Shown here: positions 24,177 to 32,940 of the stretch, in pieces
Numbering within the stretch: the stretch's first letter is position 1
Layout of the letters: each line of letters starts with the position of its first letter
Source: DASPTH01 sp046727575
GTDB lineage: Bacteria > Actinomycetota > Acidimicrobiia > IMCC26256 > DASPTH01
Reading direction: 5' to 3'
Assembly: GCA_046727575.1 (NCBI GenBank)
Contig: JBKPCV010000080.1
Span: 1 to 59,014, forward strand
DNA length: 59,014 bases
Notes under the pieces: generated by a model
The model's input: the letters and a program-made list of their open reading frames with translations, nothing else
Database searches by the model: none
What the model was told of the DNA's origin: nothing
Program-made: the position numbers and the translations under genes

Positions 24177-24579
24177 GCCGGGCCGCGCGGCGCGCGCCCA
24201 CGACTGTCTCGGCGACGCCGTTGTATCGGCGGCCGTGCAGCTCGCGGCGCGACAGATGGTTCCATCGACAATCGAGGCAGACCTCGACCACGTAGCAGGC
24301 AAACTCTTCGTGCGCGGCGTCGAGCTTGTCGAGCTCGCCGTCGTACGAGATGCAACGGCCATTGGCGGCGCCCAGCTTGTCGCCGTAGACGTACGACACC
24401 AGGCGAACGTCGCGCTCGCCGCACACCGGACACCCGTACGGCGCGACCTCGCCGACGTTGCGGCCCGCGCGCAGTAGTTCGGCGTGCGCGTCGCACACAT
24501 CGAGGCGGGTGAGGACCCCGCGCTGCAGATCTCGCAACACGGCCCTGCGGGCCAGCGCGTAGTCGGTGTGCTGGCGCAC
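24172..24579 (-). CDS. DUF5318 family zinc-ribbon protein
   Basis: 135-residue protein with a helical start (HTDYALARRAVLRDLQRG), a two-cysteine knuckle in PYGCPVCGERDVRLVSYVYG and a second in VEVCLDCRWNHLSRRELHG, together a zinc ribbon. This is a conserved actinobacterial family of unknown role, often near ino1. A longer frame exists, but the GTG at 24579 fits the family start and follows a TACACT -10-like box, suggesting a leaderless transcript. Its stop lies inside the last family-B unit. Confidence 0.82.
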   Translation of the reverse strand: MRQHTDYALARRAVLRDLQRGVLTRLDVCDAHAELLRAGRNVGEVAPYGCPVCGERDVRLVSYVYGDKLGAANGRCISYDGELDKLDAAHEEFACYVVEVCLDCRWNHLSRRELHGRRYNGVAETVVGARRAARR

Positions 24580-24644
24580 GGCGGGCAGTGTATCGGCGGG
24601 CTCGCCGGCGACTGGCCGCTCCGATGCGTGGCCGTTCCCTGCCG

Positions 24645-24701
24645 TTGTCACGGACTCCGAGCGCGGTATAGTGGAGGCTGATATATCGGATCGATATATC
24701 G
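24645..24701 (+). promoter_or_regulatory. Promoter and operator of the padR-ino1 operon
   Basis: TTGTCA (24645-24650), 16-bp spacer, TATAGT (24667-24672) form a good sigma-70 type promoter. Just downstream are two perfect 8-bp palindromes GATATATC at 24680-24687 and 24693-24700, 13 bp apart, in otherwise GC-rich DNA. Their place across the transcription start is right for repression by the PadR protein encoded next. Confidence 0.65.
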
Positions 24702-24726
24702 AGCGATACAAGAATCGAGGAGCGCC

Positions 24727-25341
24727 GTGCTCGACCTTGCGATCCTGGGCCTCCTGAAGGACCAGCCCCTTCACGGCTACGAGCTGCGGAAACGGCTCGG
24801 CGAGACTCTCGGGTCTCTCTGGGGCATCTCGTACGGGTCGCTCTACCCCGCCCTGCGTCGGCTCGAGCGTGAGGGCGCGATCGAGATCGTCGACCCCGCC
24901 GTCGCGGTGGCACCGATACCCGCGACGGGCTCACTCGACGGTGACCTCGCCGCCGCCCGTCTGCGCCGCGCCGGCCGGACCAGCCGCCGTACGCGCAAGG
25001 CGTACCGCATCACCGGCGTTGGCAGCGCCCGCCTCGATGAGCTCCTGCTCGCCGACGATGCACCCGACGACGAGCGCACGTTCGCGTTGAAGCTCGTCTT
25101 CTGCAGCCACCTCCCGCCGGACGCGCGTCTGGCGCTTCTCCAGCGACGGCGTGCGGCGCTGGCCGATCGGCTCGCACGCGCGCGCCGCACGGACGGCGCC
25201 CACGGCGATCGCTACGCACGCTCGCTGTTCGAACACCGCACCCAGTCCACCCAACGAGACCTCGAGTGGGTCGACGCCCTCATCGCAGCCGAAACGGGCG
25301 ACGACCCGGTCGACACAACACGAGGAGCCACAGCACCATGA
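24727..25341 (+). CDS. PadR family transcriptional regulator
   Basis: 204 residues: PadR winged helix about 1-100 (AILGLLKDQPLHGYELRKRL, SYGSLYPALRRLEREGAI) with an insert of about 30 residues rich in Ala/Pro in the wing region, and a C-terminal helical dimerisation arm. PadR proteins are repressors released by small molecules. GTG start with GAGGAG 6 nt upstream. The last codons overlap ino1 (ATGA), so the regulator probably controls inositol synthesis and itself through the GATATATC sites. Confidence 0.9.
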   Translation: MLDLAILGLLKDQPLHGYELRKRLGETLGSLWGISYGSLYPALRRLEREGAIEIVDPAVAVAPIPATGSLDGDLAAARLRRAGRTSRRTRKAYRITGVGSARLDELLLADDAPDDERTFALKLVFCSHLPPDARLALLQRRRAALADRLARARRTDGAHGDRYARSLFEHRTQSTQRDLEWVDALIAAETGDDPVDTTRGATAP

Positions 25342-26414
25342 GCGGTCGAATCCGTGTCGCCATCGCCGGCATCGGGAACTGCGCGAGCAGCCTGGTGCAG
25401 GGCGTCGAGTACTACCGCACGGCAGATCCTGCTGACGACGTGCCCGGCCTCATGCACGTCGTCCTCGGCGGCTACCACGTCGGTGACGTCGAGTTCGTCG
25501 CCGCGTTCGACGTCGACGCAGCCAAAGTCGGGCTCGACCTCGGCAAGGCGATCCATGCGGGCCAGAACAACACGATCAGGTTCGCGAACGTCGGGGACCT
25601 CGCGGTCGAGGTGCAACGCGCGCCCACGCTCGACGGCCTCGGGCAGTACTACCGCGAGATGATCGAGGAGTCGCCTGCCGAACCGGTCGATGTCGCGCAG
25701 GTCCTGCGCGACGCGCGCGCCGACGTGCTCGTGAGCTACCTCCCGGTCGGGTCAGAGCTTGCACAGCGTCACTACGCGCAGGCGTGTCTCGACGCTGGTG
25801 TGGCATTCGTGAACGCGATCCCGGTGTTCATCGCCAGCGACCCGGAGTGGGCACAACGCTTCACCGACGCGGGCATCCCCATCGTCGGAGACGACATCAA
25901 GAGTCAGGTCGGGGCGACGATCACGCACCGCGTGCTCGCGCGCCTGATGGAGGACCGCGGTATGGCGATTGATCGCACGTACCAACTCAACTTCGGCGGC
26001 AACATGGACTTCAAGAACATGCTCGAGCGGTCGCGGCTCGAGTCCAAGAAGAAGTCCAAGACGCAGTCGGTCACCAGCCAGATCGAGCAGGGCATCGAGT
26101 CCGACAACGTGCACATCGGCCCCTCCGACCACGTGCCGTGGCTCGACGACCGAAAGTGGGCCTACATCCGTCTCGAGGGACGCAACTTCGGGGACGTGCC
26201 GCTCAACGTCGAGCTCAAGCTCGAGGTGTGGGACTCGCCGAACTCTGCCGGCGTCATCATCGACGCGGTTCGCTGCTGCAAGCTCGCACGAGACCGCGGG
26301 ACCGGCGGGCCCCTCGCGGGTCCGTCGGCGTACTTCATGAAGTCACCCGCGGTGCAGTACCACGACGAAGACGCGCGTGAGATGGTCGAGGCCTTCGTTC
26401 GCGGTGAGACGTGA
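25338..26414 (+). CDS. ino1: Inositol-3-phosphate synthase
   Basis: 358-residue NAD-dependent enzyme converting glucose-6-phosphate to myo-inositol-3-phosphate, source of phosphatidylinositol and mycothiol in actinobacteria. Visible: N-terminal nucleotide-binding AGIGNCASSLVQG, NAIPVFIASDPEW, GDDIKSQVGATITHR, LNFGGNMDFKNM with the catalytic Lys/Asp region, and KLEVWDSPNSAGVIIDA. Start is the ATG overlapping the padR stop. The actinobacterial short form, about 360 residues. Confidence 0.95.
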   Translation: MSGRIRVAIAGIGNCASSLVQGVEYYRTADPADDVPGLMHVVLGGYHVGDVEFVAAFDVDAAKVGLDLGKAIHAGQNNTIRFANVGDLAVEVQRAPTLDGLGQYYREMIEESPAEPVDVAQVLRDARADVLVSYLPVGSELAQRHYAQACLDAGVAFVNAIPVFIASDPEWAQRFTDAGIPIVGDDIKSQVGATITHRVLARLMEDRGMAIDRTYQLNFGGNMDFKNMLERSRLESKKKSKTQSVTSQIEQGIESDNVHIGPSDHVPWLDDRKWAYIRLEGRNFGDVPLNVELKLEVWDSPNSAGVIIDAVRCCKLARDRGTGGPLAGPSAYFMKSPAVQYHDEDAREMVEAFVRGET

Positions 26415-27034
26415 GCGTGCCGGACCTGCTCTACGGCCCTGACGGACCCGCCGAGCACGATCTCAAGCTCGTCGGCGAAGTGAGCGGCAAACGCGTGCTC
26501 GACCTCGGATGCGGCGACGGTGCCGCCGCGGTAACCCTCGCGCAGTTGGGGGCGGTCGTCATCGCCGTCGACGCGTCGGACGCGTTGCTCGCGCAGGCAC
26601 GCAGACGAGCCGACGAGCACGAGGTACGGGTGGAGTTCCGCGGGGGTGACCTCGCCGATCTGGCGTTCATCCGCGCCGACTCCATCGACGTCGTGTTCAG
26701 CGCGTACGCCGTCGACACCGTCGAGGACTCGGCGCGGCTGTTCCGCCAAGTACAGCGCGTGTTGAAGCCCAACGCGCCGTTCGTGTTCTCGTACGCCCAC
26801 CCGTTCGCGTTTCACGCCGACGACCGGCGACCGGCGCGCGCGTACTTCGATTCAGGTCCGGTCACCGCCGAACGATTCGGCGAGCAGACCACCATCTATC
26901 CCAGGGCCTTGAGCGACACGTTCACCGACCTGGCGCGCGCGGGCTTTCGCGTCGACGCCTTGATCGAGCCACGGTCGGCGAGTAGCACGACCCCGAGCGC
27001 AGTCGTGTGGAGGGCCCGGAAGGAAGGCACCTGA
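26411..27034 (+). CDS. Class I SAM-dependent methyltransferase
   Basis: 207 residues. Motif I VLDLGCGDGAAAVTLAQLG, motif II VIAVDASDALLAQAR, and a post-motif VVFSAYAVDTVEDSARL with LKPNAPFVFSYAHP. The fold is that of Methyltransf_11/25, acting on a small molecule, often a quinone or lipid. The GTG start overlaps the ino1 stop (GTGA), so it belongs to the padR-ino1 operon; its substrate is unknown. Confidence 0.88.
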   Translation: MSVPDLLYGPDGPAEHDLKLVGEVSGKRVLDLGCGDGAAAVTLAQLGAVVIAVDASDALLAQARRRADEHEVRVEFRGGDLADLAFIRADSIDVVFSAYAVDTVEDSARLFRQVQRVLKPNAPFVFSYAHPFAFHADDRRPARAYFDSGPVTAERFGEQTTIYPRALSDTFTDLARAGFRVDALIEPRSASSTTPSAVVWRARKEGT

Positions 27035-27088
27035 GTCGTCGACGACGACGGGATGCGCCGCTGCGACGTTCTCCATATCCTGACGGTC

Positions 27089-28111
27089 GTGGCGGAGACG
27101 AGGCCCCGAGGAACGGTCGTCGTCGCGTACCCCTGGCAGGAACGCGAGGACCTGCTCGACCGGCTGCGTTCGGTCGTCCCAGGCACCGACGTGCGCGCCC
27201 AGCCGTTCGTCGGGAAGTTCGCACAGCACGTGCCTGACGCGGCGCGCTACGACGAGATCACCGACGAGCGGCGTGCACTATGGGCGGAGGCCGAGGTCGT
27301 CATGGCGCTCGACCTCCCGAAGGACATCGACGAGCTCGCGCCGGACCTCCGGTGGGTGCAGGCCATCGGCGCGGGCGTCGAGCACTTCGACGAGACCAGC
27401 CTCTCCACGGACGTGCTCGTCACGAACGCGGTCGGCGTGGCCTCGGTGCCGATCGCGGAGTTCGTCATCGCGCGCTTGCTCGGCGTGTGGAAACGCGTCG
27501 CCGAGCTGGACGAGTTCCAACGCAAGCACGATTGGCACCCGACGTTCGGCCGACTGTTCGACGGTTCGACCGTGGGGCTGGTGGGTCTCGGCGCGATCGG
27601 CGGCGCGGTGTCCACTCGCGCGCGAGCGCTCGGCGCGACGACGCTCGGGATCCGCCGGAGCTTCCGGCCCGGCGACACGTCGCCGCTCTGCGACGAGCTG
27701 TTCGGCACCGACTCGCTGAACGACGTGCTGGCGCGCTGCGATGCGGTGGTGTTGAGTGCACCCGCGACCCCAGACACCGAGAACATGTTCGATGCCGCCT
27801 CGTTCGCAGCGATGAAGCCTGGCGCAGTCTTTTGCAATGTCGCGCGCGGCTCGCTCGTCGACGAGCCGGCGCTGATCGATGCGCTGGAGCGCGGCCACCT
27901 CGGCGCGGCGATCCTCGACGTCACGCGCACCGAGCCGCTACCGCCCGACGACCCGCTCTGGGACGCGCCGAACATCTCCATCTCGCCACACTCGTCCGCC
28001 TCACAAGACCGTTACCTCGAGACGCTCTTCGAGCTCTTTGCCGACAACCTCGGGCGGTACGCGCGCGGCGAGGAGTTGCGCAACGTCGTCGACCGCGCCG
28101 CGGGCTATTGA
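27089..28111 (+). CDS. D-isomer specific 2-hydroxyacid dehydrogenase
   Basis: About 340 residues. NAD-binding GLVGLGAIGGAVSTRARALG, with the catalytic Arg in CNVARGSLVDEPAL, Glu in VTRTEPLPPDDPL and His in ISISPHSSASQ; all three residues of the family are present. The start is uncertain: a GTG at 27089 brings the family strand VVVAYP near the N-terminus and follows TATCCT (possible -10, leaderless), whereas an ATG at 27053 is also open. It is followed 6 nt later by the amidohydrolase genes. Confidence 0.85.
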   Translation: MAETRPRGTVVVAYPWQEREDLLDRLRSVVPGTDVRAQPFVGKFAQHVPDAARYDEITDERRALWAEAEVVMALDLPKDIDELAPDLRWVQAIGAGVEHFDETSLSTDVLVTNAVGVASVPIAEFVIARLLGVWKRVAELDEFQRKHDWHPTFGRLFDGSTVGLVGLGAIGGAVSTRARALGATTLGIRRSFRPGDTSPLCDELFGTDSLNDVLARCDAVVLSAPATPDTENMFDAASFAAMKPGAVFCNVARGSLVDEPALIDALERGHLGAAILDVTRTEPLPPDDPLWDAPNISISPHSSASQDRYLETLFELFADNLGRYARGEELRNVVDRAAGY

Positions 28112-28116
28112 CCGCG

Positions 28117-29250
28117 ATGGGCCGCTACGGCTACACCGTGATCGACGCCGACGGCCACGGCGGCGAGCCGATCGACTGGCGCCGACGCATTCCCGACCGC
28201 TATCGCGCGCAGATGGTTGCGTACGTGTGTGCGCTCAAAGCGCACTACGGCATCGCGGGACGCTCGGTACCGGGTGGTGGCATGCAAGTCAACGACGAGA
28301 ACCCCGCCGCGACCGTATGGTCCGACGACGACTTCGAGCTCGGACCGCCCTCGTCGATGCGGCCCGGCATGTACGACCCGGTCGCCCGAATCGATGACAT
28401 GGATCTCGAGGGCATCGACGTCGCCGTCCTGTTCCCGCCGGGCACCGGCGAGGAGTTCGCCATGCACGATCCCGATTTCTCGATTGCGCTGTGCCGCACC
28501 CTCAACGACGCGCGCGCGGAGTTCGGCTCATATGCGCCGGATCGGGTCAAGTTCGTCGCCAAGCTGCCGATGCTCGACCCAGAGGCCGCGGCCGAAGAGC
28601 TCGAGCGTTGTGTGCGTGAGCACGGGTTTGTCGGCATGGTGTGCCCGCAGCACATCCTCGACAAGAACCTCGACGACCCGTCATTCGAGGTCGTGTGGGA
28701 CACCGCGGCGCGGCTCGGGACCGCCGTCACCGTGCACGGCGGCGGTCAAGCGCAGGGGCAGGTGCCGTTCGTGATCGAACGGCTCTCGTCGACGCTCACG
28801 GTCCACGCCTTCACGCATCCGGTGGGCGCGATGCTCGCGGTCATGAGCTTCACGGTCGGCGGCATCCTCCACCGTCACCCTGACCTGCGCGTCGGGTTCA
28901 TGGAGGCCGGCACCGGATGGCTCCCGTTCTGGCTGGAGCGCCTCGACGAGCACTGGGAGCACGTGCCCGACCAGGCGCCCGCCATCGATCGCGCGCCGTC
29001 GCGCTACTTGCTCGACGGGCAGTGCTTCGTCACCTGCGAGCCCGACGAGGTGATGCTTCCGTACGTGCTCCGCAGCGTGCGCCCGACGGTCGTCTGTTAC
29101 GCATCCGATTACTGCCACTGGGACTGCATCTTCCCGGACTCGGTCCGGGTGCTCGCGGAGCGCGACGACCTGACGACCGAGGAAAAGGAGCGCGTGTTCG
29201 CGTCCAACGCTGCGGCCTTGTACGCGCTCGAGGCACGCGTTCCGTCCTGA
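28117..29250 (+). CDS. Amidohydrolase_2 family protein (first of three)
   Basis: 377 residues. N-terminal strand TVIDADGHGGEPIDW, with Asp-x-Asp-Gly-His in place of a plain D-x-H, mid-barrel His in VTVHGGGQAQG, HAFTHPVGAM, and C-terminal CYASDYCHWDC with the late Asp. Related to ACMSD-type decarboxylases and hydrolases. ATG at 28117 follows the dehydrogenase stop by 6 nt; the longer frame upstream overlaps that gene and is ignored. Substrate unknown. Confidence 0.85.
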   Translation: MGRYGYTVIDADGHGGEPIDWRRRIPDRYRAQMVAYVCALKAHYGIAGRSVPGGGMQVNDENPAATVWSDDDFELGPPSSMRPGMYDPVARIDDMDLEGIDVAVLFPPGTGEEFAMHDPDFSIALCRTLNDARAEFGSYAPDRVKFVAKLPMLDPEAAAEELERCVREHGFVGMVCPQHILDKNLDDPSFEVVWDTAARLGTAVTVHGGGQAQGQVPFVIERLSSTLTVHAFTHPVGAMLAVMSFTVGGILHRHPDLRVGFMEAGTGWLPFWLERLDEHWEHVPDQAPAIDRAPSRYLLDGQCFVTCEPDEVMLPYVLRSVRPTVVCYASDYCHWDCIFPDSVRVLAERDDLTTEEKERVFASNAAALYALEARVPS

Positions 29251-29255
29251 CCCCG

Positions 29256-30098
29256 ATGATCGTCGACACCCACACCCACGTGATCGCGCGCGACGACACG
29301 CGATATCCGTTGCGTCCGTCGGGGGTGGGATCGAACTGGTATCGCGAGGTGCAGTGCAACGCCGAGGAGCTCGCGGGGCTCACGAGTGCGGCAGGTGTCG
29401 ACGCCGCGGTTCTGGTCCAGGCATTCGGTGCCTATACATACGACAACGCCTACGTCGTGGACGCCGCCACGACGGATCGTGCACGATTCGTGAGCGTCGT
29501 CATCGTCGATCCCGAGGCTCCGGACTCTCCGGCACGGTTGCAGCGCTACGCCGAGAAGAAATCGTGCACCGGGGTCCGGCTCTTCTCGATCGGTCGCATG
29601 GACCGACCGCAGCCGGTGTGGCTGGATGACCCGGCGACGTTCCCACTCTGGAAGACGTGCGCCGCGCTCGGCCTACGCGTGGTCGTGGCGTGTCTACCCG
29701 AGCATCTCGGTCGCCTCGCACGAATGCTCGAGCGGTTCCCCGAGCAGGCCGTGCTCCTCGACCACTGCGGATTCGTCGACTTCGATGGTGGTCCTCCGTA
29801 CCCGAACGCCGACGAACTCTTTCGCCTCGCGGCCCACGCGAACCTGTACTGCAAGGTCACCTCCCATGTGCTCGAAGCTGCCCAGCAGCACGGCGCCCCG
29901 AACGCGATCGTCGAGCGCCTGGTCGCGGAGTTCGGGGCCGACCGTCTCATGTGGGGATCGGACTATCCGCAGACCCACGACCGCCCCTATGCCGCGCTCG
30001 TCGCGCTCGCGCAGCACGCGTGCGCGGGCATCTCGCCCCAGGATCGTGACCTCGTGCTCGGCGGCAGCGCGCTGACACTCTGGCCCGAGTTCACGTGA
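29256..30098 (+). CDS. Amidohydrolase_2 family protein (second of three)
   Basis: 280 residues. Begins with the canonical metal motif IVDTHTHVIA (Asp4, His6, His8) and ends with GSDYPQTHDRPY carrying the late Asp; LLDHCGFVDFD supplies a central His. Resembles 2-pyrone-4,6-dicarboxylate lactonase-like hydrolases in size and motif. ATG 6 nt after the preceding gene; its stop overlaps the next start (GTGA). Confidence 0.87.
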   Translation: MIVDTHTHVIARDDTRYPLRPSGVGSNWYREVQCNAEELAGLTSAAGVDAAVLVQAFGAYTYDNAYVVDAATTDRARFVSVVIVDPEAPDSPARLQRYAEKKSCTGVRLFSIGRMDRPQPVWLDDPATFPLWKTCAALGLRVVVACLPEHLGRLARMLERFPEQAVLLDHCGFVDFDGGPPYPNADELFRLAAHANLYCKVTSHVLEAAQQHGAPNAIVERLVAEFGADRLMWGSDYPQTHDRPYAALVALAQHACAGISPQDRDLVLGGSALTLWPEFT

Positions 30099-30928
30099 CC
30101 GCCCACGGCTACGACGTCTTCGACGTGCACCATCATGTCGGGCGCGCGTTCGATGCGCTGGGCGGCGACCTCGGCGACGATCACGCGGATGCGGACGAGC
30201 TCGCGCGAGTCGAGCTCGCGGACCGGCTCCGTATCATGGACGAAGGCGGTGTCCATCAGGCACTCGTGATCCCGGGGCACGGCTACCTCCGGCCCAATGG
30301 CATTGCCGACACGCGTCGCGTGAACGACGAGATCGCTGCGTATCGCGACGCGATGCCCGACCGGTTCCCGGCCGCGTGCGGGATCGTGGAGCCTCGCGAC
30401 GGTCCGCACGCGTTCGGCGAGATCGAGCGGGCGAAATGCGACCTCGGTCTCGTCGCGCTCAGCTTCCACACACGTTTCCAGGGTGTGTCGATGGACAGCC
30501 AGTGGATACTGCGCTACCTCGAACGGATGGGCGAAGTCGGCCTCGTCCCGTTGATGCACGCGATGGATGACACGCCCGAGGAGTCTTTGTGGAAGCTCGC
30601 GTCGATCGCGCGTCGTTTCCCGGACCTCACGATGATCGCGGTCGACGCCTTCTCCGGCTTCGAAGCGACACGACAGTGCTTCCACGTCGCCGAGATCGCC
30701 CCGAACGTCGTCTTCGACACGAGTCTCAGTTACAACTTCGACTTCATCGAGGACTTGGCGAAGCAGTTCGGCGCCGAACGCGTGGTGTTCGGCACCGACC
30801 TCTATTCGTTTCCGGTCGGGCGCCGGATCAGCCACCTGCTCCCGCAGATCATCGAGTCGTCACTCCGCGACGGCGACAAGGCGGCCATCCTCGGTGGGAA
30901 CGCCCGCCGGATCCTCGGTCTGACCTGA
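30095..30928 (+). CDS. Amidohydrolase_2 family protein (third of three)
   Basis: 277 residues. Metal motif DVFDVHHHVGRA near residues 7-15, AVDAFSGF and DTSLSYNFDF in the later strands, and FGTDLYSFPVG with the late Asp. Along with the two preceding paralogs and the dehydrogenase it makes a four-gene tandem set, probably degrading one class of ring or lactone compounds. Its TGA abuts the pcnA stop in the palindrome TGATCA. Confidence 0.87.
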   Translation: MTAHGYDVFDVHHHVGRAFDALGGDLGDDHADADELARVELADRLRIMDEGGVHQALVIPGHGYLRPNGIADTRRVNDEIAAYRDAMPDRFPAACGIVEPRDGPHAFGEIERAKCDLGLVALSFHTRFQGVSMDSQWILRYLERMGEVGLVPLMHAMDDTPEESLWKLASIARRFPDLTMIAVDAFSGFEATRQCFHVAEIAPNVVFDTSLSYNFDFIEDLAKQFGAERVVFGTDLYSFPVGRRISHLLPQIIESSLRDGDKAAILGGNARRILGLT

Positions 30929-32338
30929 TCAGGCGACCTGCAGGCCGCGGTCCCGCGCCCATTCGGCGAGCCGCGCGTACGCGTCGGCCTCGTCGAGCGG
31001 TCCCTCGTCGAGGCGGAGCTCCAGCAGGTAGTCGAGCGCGTCGCCGACCAGTGGCCCCGGTTCGATGCCGAGGAACGCCATCACCTGCCGCCCGTCGAGG
31101 GGCGGCCGGATCGCGTCCAGCTCTTCCTGCTCACGGAGCGCGGCGATGCGCTCCTCCAGTTCGTCCATCCGCTGCGCCAGCGCCCGCGCCCGGTCCTGGT
31201 TCCGGGTGGTGCAGTCGGCTCGCTGGAGGCGGTTGAGCTCGTCGAGCAGCGGGCCCGCGTCACGCACGTACCGGCGGACGGCCTTGTCGGTCCATCCCAT
31301 GGCATACGTATGGATACGCAGGTGCAGATAGACGAGCTTCGTGACGTCCTCGACGACCTCGTTCGGGTACTTCAGCGCGCGTAGTCGCTCCTCGGTCATT
31401 CGCGCGCCGACGACTTCGTGATGGTGGAAGCTCACCATGCCGGTGGCGTACGACCGCGTCTTCGGCTTCCCGACGTCGTGGAACAGCGCCGCCAGTCGTA
31501 CCCGAAGCTCCGGACGGGTGCGGCGTACGACGGCGATCGTGTGCGCCAGCACGTCCTTGTGCGAGTGCACCGGGTCCTGCTCGAGTCGCATCGCGCGCAG
31601 CTCGGGGATGAACTCGTCGGAGAGCCGCGTCTCGACGACCATCCACAAACCGGCGGTGGGGTCGTCGACGAGGAGGAGCCGCGACAACTCGTCGCGGATG
31701 CGCTCCGCGCTTACGATCTCGAGCCGTTGGCGCAGCCGCTCGATGCTCTGCACGAGCTCGGGGTCGGGAACGAGGTCGAAGCCGGCCACGAAGCGCGCAG
31801 CGCGGAGCATGCGCAAGGGATCGTCGAGGAACGAGACGTCGGGTTCGAGTGGCGTGCGCAGCCGTCGTGCTGCCAGGTCTGCGACGCCGTCGTACGGGTC
31901 GATCAGCTCGGGATCGGGGAGCCGGATCGCCATGGCGTTCACCGTGAAGTCGCGACGCGCGAGATCCGTCGCGATGTCGTCGGCGAACGTGACCTCGGGC
32001 TTCCGGCTGTCGGGCCGGTACACCTCGGCACGGAACGTCGTGATCTCCAGGCGCATCCCGTCGCGGATGCATCCAACGGTGCCGAATCGCTTGCCCTGCA
32101 GCCACACGTGGTCAGCCCAGGGCCGCACGATCTTCTCGACCTCGTCGGGGTGCGCGCTCGTCGCCACGTCGATGTCGGTGTCGTCGCGGAGGCGGTCGAG
32201 CAACGCGTCGCGGACGGTCCCGCCCACCAGGAAGCACTCGTGGCCGGCGTCGGCGAGGCGATGCGCCAGTTGCTGCACCGCGGAGTCCGGCGCGAGGAGC
32301 GGCTGGAGACGAGCGGGGACGTCCGTCATCGCCGCCAT
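30929..32338 (-). CDS. pcnA: CCA tRNA nucleotidyltransferase / poly(A) polymerase family protein
   Basis: 469 residues. Nucleotidyltransferase head with VGGTVRDALLDRL and DDTDIDVATSAHP (G-G and D-x-D), the basic RRDFTVNAMAIRL motif, followed by an HD domain (FHDVGKPKTR, with VVGARMTEERLRAL). It adds or repairs tRNA 3'-CCA; note that tRNA-Ile here lacks an encoded CCA and tRNA-Gly has one. Ortholog position of Rv3907c. ATG at 32338; 32329 possible. Confidence 0.93.
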   Translation of the reverse strand: MAAMTDVPARLQPLLAPDSAVQQLAHRLADAGHECFLVGGTVRDALLDRLRDDTDIDVATSAHPDEVEKIVRPWADHVWLQGKRFGTVGCIRDGMRLEITTFRAEVYRPDSRKPEVTFADDIATDLARRDFTVNAMAIRLPDPELIDPYDGVADLAARRLRTPLEPDVSFLDDPLRMLRAARFVAGFDLVPDPELVQSIERLRQRLEIVSAERIRDELSRLLLVDDPTAGLWMVVETRLSDEFIPELRAMRLEQDPVHSHKDVLAHTIAVVRRTRPELRVRLAALFHDVGKPKTRSYATGMVSFHHHEVVGARMTEERLRALKYPNEVVEDVTKLVYLHLRIHTYAMGWTDKAVRRYVRDAGPLLDELNRLQRADCTTRNQDRARALAQRMDELEERIAALREQEELDAIRPPLDGRQVMAFLGIEPGPLVGDALDYLLELRLDEGPLDEADAYARLAEWARDRGLQVA

Positions 32339-32465
32339 TCTCGCCGCTCGGCAAGTCCGCTCGGCACCTCAATCACTCCGCTACCGTCGGGCCAAGGCGA
32401 GCGAGCAATGGTGTGGGTGCGGGCCTGAGCGGCCTGGCCGCAGGCCGAGAGCGGGAGAGTTGACG

Positions 32466-32891
32466 ATGCGGTGCTCGCGGGTGGGCTGCGGCGGCGACGC
32501 GGTCGCTTCGTTCTGCTTCGACGGCCGCGCCGCGCTCGTCTGGGTCGACCCCCTCGACGCTGAGCGCGGCACGGGCGCAGGCGTGCTCTGTGCGCGTCAC
32601 GCCGACACGTTGACACCGCCGCGTGGCTGGCACCTCCAGGACCGCCGCGTGCGCGCGCCGCGTCTCTGGGATGATCGACCTGCCGTCCCCGTGGTGCCCC
32701 GACGGCGCGGGCTCCGCGTCGGGGCGCGCCCGGGGCAGCCGGCGACCGCGCCACCGGCGGTGCCGCTGCCGCTCGCACCTGACGAGCACGACGTGCGCCG
32801 ACCGACCGGAGATCCCGCCGAGCTCGAGCGGCTGCTCGACGCGCGTACACCGCTCCTCGCGCGCGCGTTCGGCGGCGTTCGCGACGTCTGA
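32466..32891 (+). CDS. DUF3499 family protein
   Basis: 141 residues; N-terminal cysteine pair in RCSRVGCGGDAVASFCF and a third group in GVLCARHAD suggest a zinc-binding domain, followed by a Pro/Arg-rich region. DUF3499 is an actinobacterial family of unknown function, small and usually near this locus. ATG at 32466. Divergent from pcnA. Confidence 0.8.
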   Translation: MRCSRVGCGGDAVASFCFDGRAALVWVDPLDAERGTGAGVLCARHADTLTPPRGWHLQDRRVRAPRLWDDRPAVPVVPRRRGLRVGARPGQPATAPPAVPLPLAPDEHDVRRPTGDPAELERLLDARTPLLARAFGGVRDV

Positions 32892-32940
32892 CGGGACCTA
32901 CGCGCGTCTGCACCGAAGGGGCGTCCGGTTAGCCTGGCGT

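Noticed and set aside
23813..24295. Open frame with 39-residue repeats over the tandem array
   Set aside because: The frame is open because the 117-bp unit is a multiple of three; no ribosome site and no known fold. Treated as repeat DNA.
24580..24774. Upstream extension of the DUF5318 protein
   Set aside because: It would run over the padR promoter and operator on the other strand and shows no family similarity; GTG 24579 fits better.
27280..28116. Upstream extension of the first tandem amidohydrolase
   Set aside because: It overlaps the hydroxyacid dehydrogenase in another frame and shows no domain; ATG 28117 fits the family.
31437..32465. Long frame opposite pcnA leading into DUF3499
   Set aside because: It is antisense to pcnA; DUF3499 homology begins only at the ATG at 32466.
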